Origin: Polynucleobacter sp. JS-Safj-400b-B2
GTDB taxonomy: Bacteria; Pseudomonadota; Gammaproteobacteria; Burkholderiales; Burkholderiaceae
Reading direction: 5' to 3'
Assembly: GCF_018881975.1 (NCBI RefSeq)
Contig: NZ_JACVPJ010000004.1
Location: 62,001 to 126,000 of the forward strand
DNA length: 64,000 bases
Within the stretch, counting starts at the first letter, position 1; each line of letters opens with the position of its first letter. Shown here piece after piece: positions 10,183 to 19,767 of this stretch. Made by a program: the position numbers and the translations under genes. The notes beneath the pieces are model-generated. The model searched no databases and was not told the origin of the DNA. It was given only the letters and a program-made list of their open reading frames with translations.

Positions 10183-10712
10183 TGTCAGAACATTTATCAG
10201 CCGGGGAAGAAGCAGAGCTCTCTTTCATGCCGATGCAAGCTGCAGATCTTGATGAGGTACTAAAGATTGAATCAGTCTCGCATATTCATCCTTGGACAAA
10301 AGGAAATTTTTCGGATTCTTTAGCTGCCGGGCATTGGGCTTATTGCATTCGCCCTCAAGTTGATCAAATGGTGAAAGGATCGTATTTAGATCCGGCTATC
10401 CTTTGGGCGTATTGCATTCTTTTTCCTGCAGTAGATGAGTTGCATCTTCTCAACATTACGGTATCACCCCATTTACGTAAGCTTGGTCTTGGAAAAAGAA
10501 TGATGGCTGCAATTGAGGGGGTTGCTGCTCAGCAGAAAATGCCACGAATCATATTAGAAGTAAGACCCACAAACACTGCAGCCTTAGCCCTTTATGAAAA
10601 ATTGGGATATGAACAAATTGGTGTGCGTAAAAATTACTATCCCGCAAGTACAGAGACCGGCTCTCGAGAGAATGCACTGGTGATGGCTAAATCGATTAAG
10701 CTAGAGCCATGA
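10182..10712 (+). CDS. rimI: RimI, ribosomal protein S18 alanine N-acetyltransferase
   Basis: A 176-residue GNAT protein. The acetyl-CoA-binding motif A is seen as HLRKLGLGKRMM, and motif B as NTAALALYEKLGYEQIGVR. An extra segment around residues 55-75 distinguishes it from the 148-residue E. coli enzyme. It lies between tsaB and a holD-like gene, overlapping each by a few bases. In E. coli rimI also pairs with holD, supporting both calls. Confidence 0.9.
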   Translation: MSEHLSAGEEAELSFMPMQAADLDEVLKIESVSHIHPWTKGNFSDSLAAGHWAYCIRPQVDQMVKGSYLDPAILWAYCILFPAVDELHLLNITVSPHLRKLGLGKRMMAAIEGVAAQQKMPRIILEVRPTNTAALALYEKLGYEQIGVRKNYYPASTETGSRENALVMAKSIKLEP

Positions 10713-11224
10713 TCAATAATCATTCAGCATTCCTAAAAGAAATGGGTATTACAGAGTGGACCTCACGGGACGCTGTACAGCCTCCTACAGTGGTTTCGGT
10801 TACCAGCAGTAACCAGGATTCTACTTCAGGGAATGAATCAACACGGCGACCCTCATATGGTACTTGGTGGTTCTTTGGCAACGAACCACAGGGCGATGCA
10901 AAAATCTTATTTCAAAACATCATCCGTATTTTGGGTTTAGCAAAAGATGAATGGTCCTGGAAAGGTACTTCGGAGAATTTAAGCCAGTTATCAAGCCCTG
11001 AATCACCGGTAGTGGTGGTTGCTTTTGGCGGACCTGCCGCCCAGAAAATTACGGGTGAGAGGGATTCGTTGCCACAACTTCGCGAAACAGTCCTGGCTTT
11101 GAGTACTGGTAATGAAGAAGAGATTCCAGTAATTGCTTCATTTGAATTGAATCAAGCGCTCGCCAATCCAAAAGAGAAGGCTTTGCTTTGGCAGGATTTA
11201 TTGCTTGCTAAATCCGTCCTATAA
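10709..11224 (+). CDS. holD: HolD-like DNA polymerase III psi subunit
   Basis: A 171-residue protein whose N-terminus has FLKEMGITEWTSR, like the LGITQWSLR start of E. coli psi. Its C-terminus, ANPKEKALLWQDLL, resembles the ANP...ALWQQI end of psi. Psi bridges chi to the clamp loader and so links it to SSB. It overlaps rimI by four bases (ATGA), the same partnership as holD-rimI in E. coli. The middle is longer than E. coli psi, with a low-complexity Ser/Thr segment near residues 28-48. The same locus can be annotated as uracil-DNA-glycosylase-like in relatives, but no glycosylase motif is seen. Assignment rests on short end motifs plus synteny. Confidence 0.6.
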   Translation: MINNHSAFLKEMGITEWTSRDAVQPPTVVSVTSSNQDSTSGNESTRRPSYGTWWFFGNEPQGDAKILFQNIIRILGLAKDEWSWKGTSENLSQLSSPESPVVVVAFGGPAAQKITGERDSLPQLRETVLALSTGNEEEIPVIASFELNQALANPKEKALLWQDLLLAKSVL

Positions 11225-11234
11225 AATAGCTAAA

Positions 11235-11269
11235 GACTCAGACTCAGACTCAGACTCAGACTCAGACTA
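11235..11269. repeat. Tandem hexamer (GACTCA)5 plus partial copy
   Basis: Five perfect GACTCA units (11235-11264) followed by GACTA, in the 70-base gap between the convergent holD-like and lplT genes. It is not in frame inside any gene, so length change would not switch a protein. Confidence 0.95.
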
Positions 11270-11294
11270 AGTCTTGATTTAGTGGTGACCCAGC

Positions 11295-12614
11295 TTAGTG
11301 CTTGTGTTCGCCAATCAAATGCATAGAGTCATACTCCGCTTGATTTCTGGCGTGACGTTTAATGACCAGCCACATGATAAGACTCACGACCACACCAAAA
11401 CCAATGATGACAATTTGAATTGGTATATCCAACCAGATCAGAAGCGAATAGATTAACAACATCATCAACACAGAAATGTTTTCATTAAAGTTCTGAACGG
11501 CAATAGAGTGTCCTGCTGACATCAGGACATGTCCACGATGTTGCAGAAGAGCGTTCATCGGCACTACAAAGTAACCAGCCAACCAACCTACTAAAATTAA
11601 TAAGAAATAAGCAGGCAGCAAGTTCAGGGTTACCTGTAATTTGCCGATGGAGAAAATGCTTGTATTCGGAAGCAGGTCAGTGTTGTAGACAGCCATGACG
11701 CAGACAACAACACCCATGGCTATACCATAAGGTAGAACGTTCAATGACTTGCGAAGAGGTATGCGCCAAGCGGCATAGACGGCGCCACCGGCAACGCCAA
11801 CTGCTGAGATCGCCTGAAGAATTGCACCTTGCGATAGATTCATGTGCAGAGCTACTTGCGCCCACTTAATCACAATAAACTGTAGTGTGGCACCGGCACC
11901 CCAAAACAAAGTAGTTACCGCTAAGGAGATCTGGCCAAGGCGATCATTCCAGAGTGTTTTAAAACAAATGGCAAAGTCTTTAACCAACTCTATTGGATTA
12001 GTTTTTTGAGAAACGTAACGGGCCCCAGTATCTGGAATCTTCAGATTAATCAGGGCAGCAACAACGTAAATCATCATGATGATGAGGATGGTCGATTCTG
12101 CTGGGGTATCAATGCCCGTCTCAAAAACAGGCATATCCAAGGCCAAAAGACTCTGAGATACGGTGCTGCTAATGAGAACGCCGCCTAAGACAGTGCCCAG
12201 AATGATCGAGCCAACCGTAAGTCCTTCAATCCAACCATTTGCTGCTACTAATTTTTCAGGGGGTAGCAATTCAGTCAGAATGCCGTACTTTGCAGGAGAG
12301 TAAGCTGCGGCGCCAAGACCAACTATCGCATAAGACATTAATGGGTGACTGCCAAATAGCATTACCACGCAACCAATAAACTTTATCGAGTTGGTGATAA
12401 ACATGACATTGCCTTTGGGTCTAGAGTCTGCAAAGGCCCCTACAAAGGCTGCTAAGAGAACATAGGACAATACAAAGAACAATTTGAGCAAAGGCGTCAT
12501 CCAGGCCGGCGCTTCGAGCTGGGCCAAGAGGGCAATAGCTGCAATTAGGAGAGCATTATCAGCAAGCGACGAAAAAAATTGCGCCGCCATAATGATGTAA
12601 AAGCTACGGTTCAT
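11295..12614 (-). CDS. lplT: LplT, lysophospholipid transporter (MFS)
   Basis: A 439-residue major facilitator protein with about 12 hydrophobic segments and the N-terminal signature FFSSLADNALLIAAIALLA. The loop SPAKYGILTELLPPEKLVAANGW is characteristic of LplT, which flips lysophospholipids across the inner membrane for re-acylation. It is divergent from alr with about 50 bases between starts. The Aas acyltransferase that accompanies it in enterobacteria is not nearby. The C-terminal tail is His/charged. Confidence 0.9.
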   Translation of the reverse strand: MNRSFYIIMAAQFFSSLADNALLIAAIALLAQLEAPAWMTPLLKLFFVLSYVLLAAFVGAFADSRPKGNVMFITNSIKFIGCVVMLFGSHPLMSYAIVGLGAAAYSPAKYGILTELLPPEKLVAANGWIEGLTVGSIILGTVLGGVLISSTVSQSLLALDMPVFETGIDTPAESTILIIMMIYVVAALINLKIPDTGARYVSQKTNPIELVKDFAICFKTLWNDRLGQISLAVTTLFWGAGATLQFIVIKWAQVALHMNLSQGAILQAISAVGVAGGAVYAAWRIPLRKSLNVLPYGIAMGVVVCVMAVYNTDLLPNTSIFSIGKLQVTLNLLPAYFLLILVGWLAGYFVVPMNALLQHRGHVLMSAGHSIAVQNFNENISVLMMLLIYSLLIWLDIPIQIVIIGFGVVVSLIMWLVIKRHARNQAEYDSMHLIGEHKH

Positions 12615-12664
12615 TCGTACAATCTAGTCATTAATGCAATTAAAACATGAAAGGAGGGGTAAAT

Positions 12665-13780
12665 ATGGGTGAATCAGCTAATGACCTGATTAATAGGCCA
12701 ATTTTGGCATCTATTCATACAGCTGCCTTTCAGCATAATTTAAACCGAGTTCGAGAATTGGCGCCAGAGTCCAAGATTTGGGCTGTGATCAAAGCCCGTG
12801 CTTATGGGCATTGTTTTGGTGCTGCACTTAAGGGTTTGGCCTCCACTGACGGATTTGCCTTATTAGACATTCAGGAGGCTGCTTGGTTGCGCGAACACGG
12901 CTGGCAAGGGCGTATTCTGCTTTTAGAGGGGTTTTTTCATGAAAATGAGTTTGCTAGGGCGGATGATTTAGCCTGCGACCTAGTGGTTCACTGCGACGCT
13001 CAAGTGGAGTGGTTGGAGCGCTTCAGGAGTAAAAACCATAAACCCCTTAATGTCTTTCTCAAAATGAATACCGGCATGAACCGCTTAGGATTTAAGCCCG
13101 AAGCTTATCGACTTGCCTTTCATCGCTTGCATGCCGCTGGCTATCACATGCATCACATGACTCATTTTGCAAATGCTGATCAGGTTGATCGATTGCCATC
13201 AGTTGGCTCTCAACAAGAGTTATTTAACGAAACGATTGGTGATCTAGAGGGCCCAACGTCTTTAGCAAACTCGGCTGCCATCTTATGGCATCGTAATGCC
13301 TTAGGAGACTGGGTACGCCCTGGAATCATGCTTTATGGTGCTTCACCCACTGGGCAACATGCTGATATAGAACACGCCAATCTTCAAGCGGCGATGCATC
13401 TTCATAGTGAAATTATCGATATTCAGGTACTTCAAAAGGGTGATCGTATTGGTTATGGCGGACGCTTTGAAGCGCCAAATACAATGCGTATCGGTATTGT
13501 TGCTTGCGGTTATGCCGATGGATATCCTCGTCATGCAAAAGACGGCACGCCAGTATGGGTAGCTTCTGGTGATCATGGTGTCATTTGTCCATTAGTAGGT
13601 AGAGTCTCCATGGACATGCTGGCGATTGATTTGAATAATGCCCCTAATGCAGGAGTTGGAAGTGTTGTACAGCTCTGGGGTGATAAGGTACCGGTTGACG
13701 TTGTAGCGCAAATGAGCGATACGATTGGTTATGAACTGCTTTGTGCTTTAGCACCCAGAGTACCTGTTCAAATCAAATAA
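12665..13780 (+). CDS. alr: Alanine racemase
   Basis: A 371-residue fold-type III PLP enzyme making D-alanine for peptidoglycan. The PLP lysine is K43 in the motif KARAYGHC; the usual form is KA(N/D)AYGHG, so two positions are changed. The C-terminal catalytic Tyr is in IGYGGRF and the RVSMDMLAID segment is intact. The start at 12665 follows AAAGGAGGGG; an ATG at 12647 lies within that ribosome site and is rejected. Divergent from lplT and closed by a terminator at 13802. Confidence 0.93.
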   Translation: MGESANDLINRPILASIHTAAFQHNLNRVRELAPESKIWAVIKARAYGHCFGAALKGLASTDGFALLDIQEAAWLREHGWQGRILLLEGFFHENEFARADDLACDLVVHCDAQVEWLERFRSKNHKPLNVFLKMNTGMNRLGFKPEAYRLAFHRLHAAGYHMHHMTHFANADQVDRLPSVGSQQELFNETIGDLEGPTSLANSAAILWHRNALGDWVRPGIMLYGASPTGQHADIEHANLQAAMHLHSEIIDIQVLQKGDRIGYGGRFEAPNTMRIGIVACGYADGYPRHAKDGTPVWVASGDHGVICPLVGRVSMDMLAIDLNNAPNAGVGSVVQLWGDKVPVDVVAQMSDTIGYELLCALAPRVPVQIK

Positions 13781-13801
13781 TAAAAATAACGAAGTTAAAT
13801 A

Positions 13802-13828
13802 AAAAATCCTCCAGTTCGGAGGATTTTT
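13802..13828. terminator. Bidirectional terminator between alr and bamD
   Basis: AAAAATCCTCC / GGAGGATTTTT perfect 11-base stem with a five-base loop. A-run and T-run on the two sides allow it to act on both convergent genes. Confidence 0.92.
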
Positions 13829-13856
13829 ACTTTGGTGCATGTAACGCTAAATCAGA

Positions 13857-14744
13857 TTACTTATTCCAGAACTGCCACCATTTACGTTCTTTTTTAATGC
13901 GTTCTCCGGTTTGCAACATTTCGCTATCAGGGAAGTTCAATTTAAAGACGCGCGCAGAGTCATTGCTTAATTGGACCATGCCTAATTTTTCATAGGATTT
14001 AGTAAGAATATAAAGTGCCTCTTCGACTGCGGGTGCACGGTCGTAGTCACGGATTACGAGCTGCGCGCGATTAGCTGCTGCCAAGTAGGCGCCACGCTGA
14101 TAGTAAAAGCGTGCAACGATGACATCAGCCTCTGCAAGGGAGTTCACGATATAGCGCATACGATCTAGGGCGTCAGGCGCGTATTTACTATTTGGGAAGC
14201 GCTCTACAACTACCTTGAAGGATTCAAAAGCTTCTTTAGCAGCTTTAGGGTCACGCTCACTCAAATCCTGTCCGGTAAATTTACCCAACCAACCCAAGTC
14301 ATCATTAAAAGTAATGAGGCCTTTTAAGTAGTAGGCGTAATCCAAGCTTGGACTTCCTTGGTGTAATTTGATAAAGCGATCAATGGCAACAAGAGCTTGA
14401 GCTTGTTCTTGTGCCTTCCAGTAACAATAGGCAGCATTAATTTGAGCTTGTTGCGAGTAAGGGCTGAAAGGAAAGCGCGCTTCTAATTTCTCAAAGTATT
14501 TGCCGCATTTAGCAAAATCAGCATCATTGAGTTTGTCAGTCGCTTCTGAGTAGAGTTTTGACTCAGACCAAATATCAGTGTCATCTTTACTGCCGTCACT
14601 ACCTGCGCATCCACTTAAAAACATTAATGCCATGATTAGGGCAAAAAGCAGAGCGAATGGAGTGCTATAAAAGCGGGCGCTCTTTTTTTGTAGGGAAGAA
14701 TTCCCAGCAAGCCTTAAACTGGCGTCTGATATTACGTCGGACAT
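13857..14744 (-). CDS. bamD: BamD, outer-membrane assembly lipoprotein
   Basis: A protein of about 295 residues with hydrophobic segment FALLFALIMALMFLSGC, whose LSGC is the lipobox. TPR repeats follow (AKCGKYFEKLEARFPFSPYSQQA and similar), as in BamD of the beta-barrel assembly machine. The start at 14744 is chosen; an ATG at 14771 would overlap the divergent rluD gene. Even from 14744 the stretch before the lipobox is long (about 45 residues), so a still later start is possible. It diverges from rluD with only about 20 bases between starts. Confidence 0.9.
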   Translation of the reverse strand: MSDVISDASLRLAGNSSLQKKSARFYSTPFALLFALIMALMFLSGCAGSDGSKDDTDIWSESKLYSEATDKLNDADFAKCGKYFEKLEARFPFSPYSQQAQINAAYCYWKAQEQAQALVAIDRFIKLHQGSPSLDYAYYLKGLITFNDDLGWLGKFTGQDLSERDPKAAKEAFESFKVVVERFPNSKYAPDALDRMRYIVNSLAEADVIVARFYYQRGAYLAAANRAQLVIRDYDRAPAVEEALYILTKSYEKLGMVQLSNDSARVFKLNFPDSEMLQTGERIKKERKWWQFWNK

Positions 14745-14764
14745 AACTGAAAGGCTCTCTAAGC

Positions 14765-15805
14765 GTGGCATTGCCGCAAACTCCTGAATCGAATGCCATT
14801 GATTATATCGATGATGAGGATTTCATCTCCTTAGATATCCCTTTGGAGATGGCCGGCGAGCGCTTGGACAAGGTGCTAGCAGGGTCTTTGCCTGATTATT
14901 CACGCAATCGCCTGAAAGCTTGGGTTGAGGCGGGGGCGGTTATGGTCGATGGAAAAGTAACCAAAGCCCGTTATTTGCTGCATGGCGGCGAGAGTGTCAA
15001 GGTGTTTCCGCAAGAAATGCCCGAGCAATTTGCCTTTAGTCCTGAGGATATCCCTCTAGACGTGGTTTATGAGGATGATGACATCATTGTCATAAATAAG
15101 CCGCCTGGCCTGGTGGTGCATCCTGCTGCTGGTAATTGGTCGGGAACCCTGTTAAATGGGCTCTTATTTCACTATCCAGAGCTGAAGCTACTTCCCAGGG
15201 CCGGAATTGTTCATCGGCTAGATAAAGATACATCCGGATTAATGGTTGTAGCAAGAACATCCCAGGCTCAGACCTCCTTGGTCCGTCAACTTCAAGAACG
15301 TACTGTAGGGCGTCGCTACCTTGCATGGGTATGGGGTGACGCCCCAAGTCAGGGCAAAGTTCTTGCATCAGTCGGCCGTGATCAACGAGATCGCCTCAAG
15401 ATGGCAGCTGGTAGCCCCCAGGGAAAGCCTGCTGCCACCTTGTTCCGTCGTCTTTCCAAGGGTTTGGTTGGGGAAGCTGCTGTTGCCCTTTTGGAATGTC
15501 GCCTTGAGACAGGGCGCACCCATCAAATCCGTGTTCATTTAGAGTCACTTGGTTTTCCCTTGGTCGGCGATCCGGTTTATCGCAAAAAAGCACCGGGTGC
15601 CGCCAAAAATATTTCATTCAATCGCCAAGCCTTACATGCCTTTGCACTGAGCCTTCAACATCCAGTCAAGCAGGAGTTGATGACTTGGTTCCGCCTGCCT
15701 CCACAGGACTTATTGGATTTATTGCCACAGCTTGGAATGGATGAAGCCGTTCTTCCTAAAGAAGCGGTTGTATTGGCTTCAATCGAAAATGAATTGCGTG
15801 CATGA
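14765..15805 (+). CDS. rluD: RluD, 23S rRNA pseudouridine synthase
   Basis: A 346-residue enzyme modifying helix 69 of 23S rRNA. An S4 RNA-binding domain is seen at about residues 30-80 (ERLDKVLAGSLPDYSRNRL). The catalytic motif HRLDKDTSG places the nucleophile at D153. The start codon is GTG with a weak ribosome site. The last four bases overlap the next gene (ATGA). The rluD-pgeF pair is conserved in many Gram-negative bacteria. Confidence 0.93.
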   Translation: MALPQTPESNAIDYIDDEDFISLDIPLEMAGERLDKVLAGSLPDYSRNRLKAWVEAGAVMVDGKVTKARYLLHGGESVKVFPQEMPEQFAFSPEDIPLDVVYEDDDIIVINKPPGLVVHPAAGNWSGTLLNGLLFHYPELKLLPRAGIVHRLDKDTSGLMVVARTSQAQTSLVRQLQERTVGRRYLAWVWGDAPSQGKVLASVGRDQRDRLKMAAGSPQGKPAATLFRRLSKGLVGEAAVALLECRLETGRTHQIRVHLESLGFPLVGDPVYRKKAPGAAKNISFNRQALHAFALSLQHPVKQELMTWFRLPPQDLLDLLPQLGMDEAVLPKEAVVLASIENELRA

Positions 15806-16563
15806 GTTTTATTACCCCTCAATGGCCGGCGCCAAGATCCGTTCACGCTTTGGCAAGCACCCGTTCTGGGGGCGTTAGCAAAGCCCCATTTGATTCCCTC
15901 AATCTTGGGGATCATGTGGGTGATCAAGACATGGATGTTTCACAAAATAGAGCCATCTTCTCTAAAGCGCTGCCATCAGAACCCATTTGGCTGAAACAAA
16001 TCCATGGCACTGTAGTTAGCACACCGCAAAACCGACTATTAAACTCAAGTGGATATGTGGAAGCAGATGCTTCGGTGACCAATATTCCAGGTGAGGTCTT
16101 GGTCATCATGTCGGCCGACTGTTTGCCGGTGTTATTCACCAATACCAGTGGTACTGCAGTTGGCGCTGCTCATGCTGGATGGAGGGGGCTTTGCGCTGGT
16201 GTCTTAGAAAATACGATGGTAGAACTGCTACAAATTTCTGAGGATAAAAATCCGAGCCATTTGATTGCTTGGTTTGGTCCGGCAATTGGGCCTGATTCAT
16301 TTGAGGTTGGGGAAGATGTAGTCATGGCCTTTAAGGATTCTGGCTTACCCACCCCCTTAAAGGCATTTAAGCTTATTCCCCACAAGCCTGGAAAGTTTCT
16401 AGCGGATATTTACCAGTTGGCGAAAGCGCGTTTAGAGGCCTCTGGTGTACAAATGATTTTTGGTGGCCAACATTGCACTGTCAAAGACCAAGAGCAATTT
16501 TTTTCTTATCGCCGAGATGGCGAAACCGGAAGATTTGCATCGGCAATCTGGATTGAAAAATAG
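15802..16563 (+). CDS. pgeF: PgeF/YfiH, purine nucleoside phosphorylase-like, peptidoglycan editing factor
   Basis: A 253-residue multicopper-oxidase-like laccase-domain protein. ADCLPVLF and AHAGWRGLCAGV carry the metal-site Cys and His; the C-terminal HCTVKDQEQFFSYRRDG adds further conserved residues. The family removes mis-incorporated L-Ser from peptidoglycan precursors and has purine nucleoside activity in some members. It is coupled to rluD by a four-base overlap. Confidence 0.9.
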   Translation: MSFITPQWPAPRSVHALASTRSGGVSKAPFDSLNLGDHVGDQDMDVSQNRAIFSKALPSEPIWLKQIHGTVVSTPQNRLLNSSGYVEADASVTNIPGEVLVIMSADCLPVLFTNTSGTAVGAAHAGWRGLCAGVLENTMVELLQISEDKNPSHLIAWFGPAIGPDSFEVGEDVVMAFKDSGLPTPLKAFKLIPHKPGKFLADIYQLAKARLEASGVQMIFGGQHCTVKDQEQFFSYRRDGETGRFASAIWIEK

Positions 16564-16678
16564 TTTTACCATCTAACATACGGGTTAGTACTAGCTTATC
16601 CTTTGGGCTAGGGTATTTGCGTATAACTCTATAGTGCCTAAGGGCGGAGAATGTCCCCAACTAATTGAAGAGACTAAT

Positions 16679-18313
16679 ATGTTTGCAGGCATGAATACCA
16701 GTGCAACGCCATCTTTGGCACCGCACCATATGGCACTAATTCCGCCAGAGCGTTTATCTGAAATTCAAAAAGAATATTTCACAGAATTAGCGCATATTGC
16801 CACTAATCCTGAAGCGATTGAGGTTAAAGACCGTCGCTTCGCGGGCCAAGCTTGGCACTCCTCCTGGAGCAAAGTCATTGCTGCTACCTATTTGCTCAAT
16901 TCCAAGTATTTAATGGAGTTGGCAAAAGCAGTTGAGACTGATGAAAAGTCAAAACAAAAGATTCTATTTACAACTGAGCAGATGATTGATGCGCTCTCGC
17001 CATCAAACTTTATTGCCACAAACCCAGAAGTACTAGAAAGCATTATCAGCTCTCAAGGGCAATCCATTCAAAAAGGGATTGTCAATTTGTTGGGGGATAT
17101 GAAAAAAGGCAAGGTCTCACAGACAGATGAGTCTGCCTTTGAGGTGGGTAAAAATATTGCCACTACTGAAGGTCATGTCGTATTTCGTAATGAGTTATTT
17201 GAATTAATTCAATACACGCCATTAACTGAGCAAGTGTTCGAGCGCCCATATTTGATGGTGCCACCATGTATCAATAAATATTACATTCTAGATTTACAGC
17301 CTGACAACTCGGTAGTGCGCCATATGGTGAGCCAGGGTCATACTGTATTTTTAGTTTCCTGGAAAAACCCAGATGCTTCTATGGCTCAAGTGAGTTGGGA
17401 TGATTATGTAGGCAAGGGTGTAATCAAAGCAATAGATGTAGTGAAAGAGATCGGCGATACCAAGCAAATTAATATCTTGGGATTCTGCGTTGGCGGTACT
17501 TTAACCAGTTCAGCGTTAGCAGTTTTGGCAGCACGAGGCGAACATCCTGCTGCAAGTCTGACGCTGTTGACTACATTGTTAGATTTTACTAATACCGGTA
17601 TTTTGGACGTGTTTATCGACGAAGGTATGGTCGAGATGCGCGAGAGCTCTATTGGTGGCAAGGGTGGTAAGTACGGCATGATGTCGGGCTTAGATTTAGG
17701 CAATACCTTTTCATTCCTGCGCCCCAATGACTTAGTTTGGAATTACGTAGTGGAGAATTACCTCAAAGGTAATTCACCGCCACCATTTGATTTGTTGTAT
17801 TGGAACGGCGACTCCACTAATCTTCCTGGTGCAATGTATTGCTGGTATTTGCGTCACACCTATTTGCAAAATGATTTAGTAAAGCCAAACAAACTCAAAA
17901 TTTGTGGCGAGAAGATTGATCTCGGGAAAATCAAATGTCCCGCTTATTTGTATGCTTCGCAGGAGGATCATATTGTTCCTTGGAAGTCTGCTTACGAATC
18001 CACCCATCTACTCAAAGGCAAAAATCGCTTTGTTTTGGGCGCATCTGGACATATTGCAGGTGTTATTAATCCACCTGCTAAAAATAAGCGCTATTACTTT
18101 GAAAATAACAAGATTGCACCTACAGCTCAAGAGTGGCTAGATGATGCCAAACAAATTCAGGGTAGCTGGTGGCCTGACTACACCAAGTGGCTAGAACAAT
18201 TTAGCGGTGAGAAGAGGCAAGCAAGCGCTACTTTTGGTAATGTTGAGTATAAAAAAATGGAAGCTGCACCCGGTGTCTATGTAAAAGAAAAAGCAACACC
18301 GGAAATTAAATAA
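16679..18313 (+). CDS. phaC: Class I poly(3-hydroxyalkanoate) synthase PhaC
   Basis: A 544-residue alpha/beta hydrolase-fold polymerase. The lipase-box variant GFCVGG places the nucleophile at C270; the Asp is in SQEDHIVPW and the His in GASGHIAGV. The N-terminal domain (about 1-170) matches the class I type that polymerises short-chain hydroxyacyl-CoA. ATG 16679 follows GAAGAG; a GTG at 16634 would add 15 unlikely residues. The reductase gene follows after 31 bases, so polymer synthesis is co-transcribed. Confidence 0.95.
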   Translation: MFAGMNTSATPSLAPHHMALIPPERLSEIQKEYFTELAHIATNPEAIEVKDRRFAGQAWHSSWSKVIAATYLLNSKYLMELAKAVETDEKSKQKILFTTEQMIDALSPSNFIATNPEVLESIISSQGQSIQKGIVNLLGDMKKGKVSQTDESAFEVGKNIATTEGHVVFRNELFELIQYTPLTEQVFERPYLMVPPCINKYYILDLQPDNSVVRHMVSQGHTVFLVSWKNPDASMAQVSWDDYVGKGVIKAIDVVKEIGDTKQINILGFCVGGTLTSSALAVLAARGEHPAASLTLLTTLLDFTNTGILDVFIDEGMVEMRESSIGGKGGKYGMMSGLDLGNTFSFLRPNDLVWNYVVENYLKGNSPPPFDLLYWNGDSTNLPGAMYCWYLRHTYLQNDLVKPNKLKICGEKIDLGKIKCPAYLYASQEDHIVPWKSAYESTHLLKGKNRFVLGASGHIAGVINPPAKNKRYYFENNKIAPTAQEWLDDAKQIQGSWWPDYTKWLEQFSGEKRQASATFGNVEYKKMEAAPGVYVKEKATPEIK

Positions 18314-18344
18314 CAACAACGAAGGTTTTTAAAAGGGGAATTCA

Positions 18345-19085
18345 ATGTCTCAAAAAGTCGCATATGTAACTGGGGGTATGGGTGGTATTGGTACTGCTAT
18401 TTGTCAACGTCTTGCTAAAGACGGCTTTAAGGTGATCGCTGGTTGCGGCCCGAATTCACCACGTAAGGATCGCTGGATTGGCGAGCAAAAAGCTCTAGGC
18501 TATGACTTTATTGCCTCTGAAGGTAATGTTTCAGATTGGGATAGCACTGTTGCCGCCTTTGAGAAGGTAAAGACTGAAGTAGGGCGCGTTGATGTTTTGG
18601 TGAACAATGCAGGCATTACCCGCGATAGCGTATTTCGCAAAATGACTCCAGATGCTTGGAAGGCCGTGATTGATACCAACTTGAACTCCTTGTTTAACGT
18701 TACCAAACAAGTGATTGATGGCATGGTTGAAAACAACTGGGGTCGAATCATCAATATCTCTTCTGTAAATGGTCAAAAGGGTCAATTTGGTCAGGCAAAC
18801 TATTCCACCGCTAAGGCAGGCTTGCACGGCTTTACGATGGCTCTAGCCCAAGAAGTTGCTACTAAGGGCGTCACTGTGAATACGGTATCCCCAGGCTATA
18901 TTGGCACTGACATGGTTAAAGCGATCCGAGAGGATGTTCTTGAGAAGATTGTTTCTGGTATTCCGGTAAAACGCTTAGGCACCCCTGAAGAGATTGCCTC
19001 CATCTGCTGCTGGATTGCATCTGATGACGGTGGCTATGCCACTGGTGCAGACTTTTCGTTAAACGGTGGTATTCATACTGGTTAA
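18345..19085 (+). CDS. phaB: Acetoacetyl-CoA reductase PhaB
   Basis: A 246-residue short-chain dehydrogenase with NADP site TGGMGGIG, NNAGITRD, catalytic Ser in ISSVNG, and Y-x3-K in NYSTAKAG. The C-terminal NGGIHTG end fits PhaB. It supplies (R)-3-hydroxybutyryl-CoA to PhaC. It is preceded by AAAAGGGG and lies between phaC and phaR. Confidence 0.94.
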   Translation: MSQKVAYVTGGMGGIGTAICQRLAKDGFKVIAGCGPNSPRKDRWIGEQKALGYDFIASEGNVSDWDSTVAAFEKVKTEVGRVDVLVNNAGITRDSVFRKMTPDAWKAVIDTNLNSLFNVTKQVIDGMVENNWGRIINISSVNGQKGQFGQANYSTAKAGLHGFTMALAQEVATKGVTVNTVSPGYIGTDMVKAIREDVLEKIVSGIPVKRLGTPEEIASICCWIASDDGGYATGADFSLNGGIHTG

Positions 19086-19204
19086 TATTGCGCTGCAGCA
19101 ATTAGAGCAGTTCTTGTATTACGCAACTCAGCGCATTTACCTTTCGGTCAACTTAAGGCTAAACTACGCTGATGTTGCGATGCAGTAAAGAGTAAGGAAA
19201 ATAA

Positions 19205-19765
19205 ATGGTTACCCGCGCAAAACGAGCTGGCGAAGATCGGCTCATTAAGAAGTACCCCAATCGACGTCTATACGATACGCAGACAAGCACGTATGTCACC
19301 TTGTCCGATATAAAAAACTTGGTCATGGCCAGTGAAGTGTTCAAGGTTGTTGACGCTAAAACTGAAGAAGATTTAACGCGCAATATCTTGCTACAAATTA
19401 TTCTTGAAGAAGAAGCTGGTGGCGCTCCAGTGTTCTCTACACAAATGCTCTCGCAAATTATTCGCTTCTACGGAAACTCCATGCAAGGCTTAATGGGCAA
19501 CTATCTTGAGAAGACCATGCAATCTTTTGTGGATATCCACAACAAGCTTGGTGATCAAACCAAAGGCTTGGGTGCTGGCAGCACTCCAGAAGCCTGGTCT
19601 CAGATGATGAATCTGCAAAACCCCCTCATGCAAGGCTTGATGGGTAATTACATGCAACAGAGCAAGGATCTTTTCATCAAGATGCAAGAGCAAGTGCAAG
19701 GCTCGCAAAATATCTTTGGAAACTTTCCATTTTCACCGCAGCCCAATAAAACTGAAAAAGAATAG
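19205..19765 (+). CDS. phaR: PhaR, polyhydroxyalkanoate synthesis repressor
   Basis: A 186-residue regulator. The N-terminal PHB/PHA accumulation DNA-binding domain shows [19 protein letters not shown]. The Gln/Met-rich remainder ([22 protein letters not shown]) fits the polymer-binding region. PhaR represses phasin genes until polymer appears. It lies 119 bases after phaB and two bases before rimO. Confidence 0.92.
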   Translation: MVTRAKRAGEDRLIKKYPNRRLYDTQTSTYVTLSDIKNLVMASEVFKVVDAKTEEDLTRNILLQIILEEEAGGAPVFSTQMLSQIIRFYGNSMQGLMGNYLEKTMQSFVDIHNKLGDQTKGLGAGSTPEAWSQMMNLQNPLMQGLMGNYMQQSKDLFIKMQEQVQGSQNIFGNFPFSPQPNKTEKE

Positions 19766-19767
19766 TT

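Noticed and set aside
10709..11224. Uracil-DNA glycosylase family 4
   Set aside because: None of the glycosylase active-site or Fe-S Cys motifs is visible; end motifs resemble HolD.
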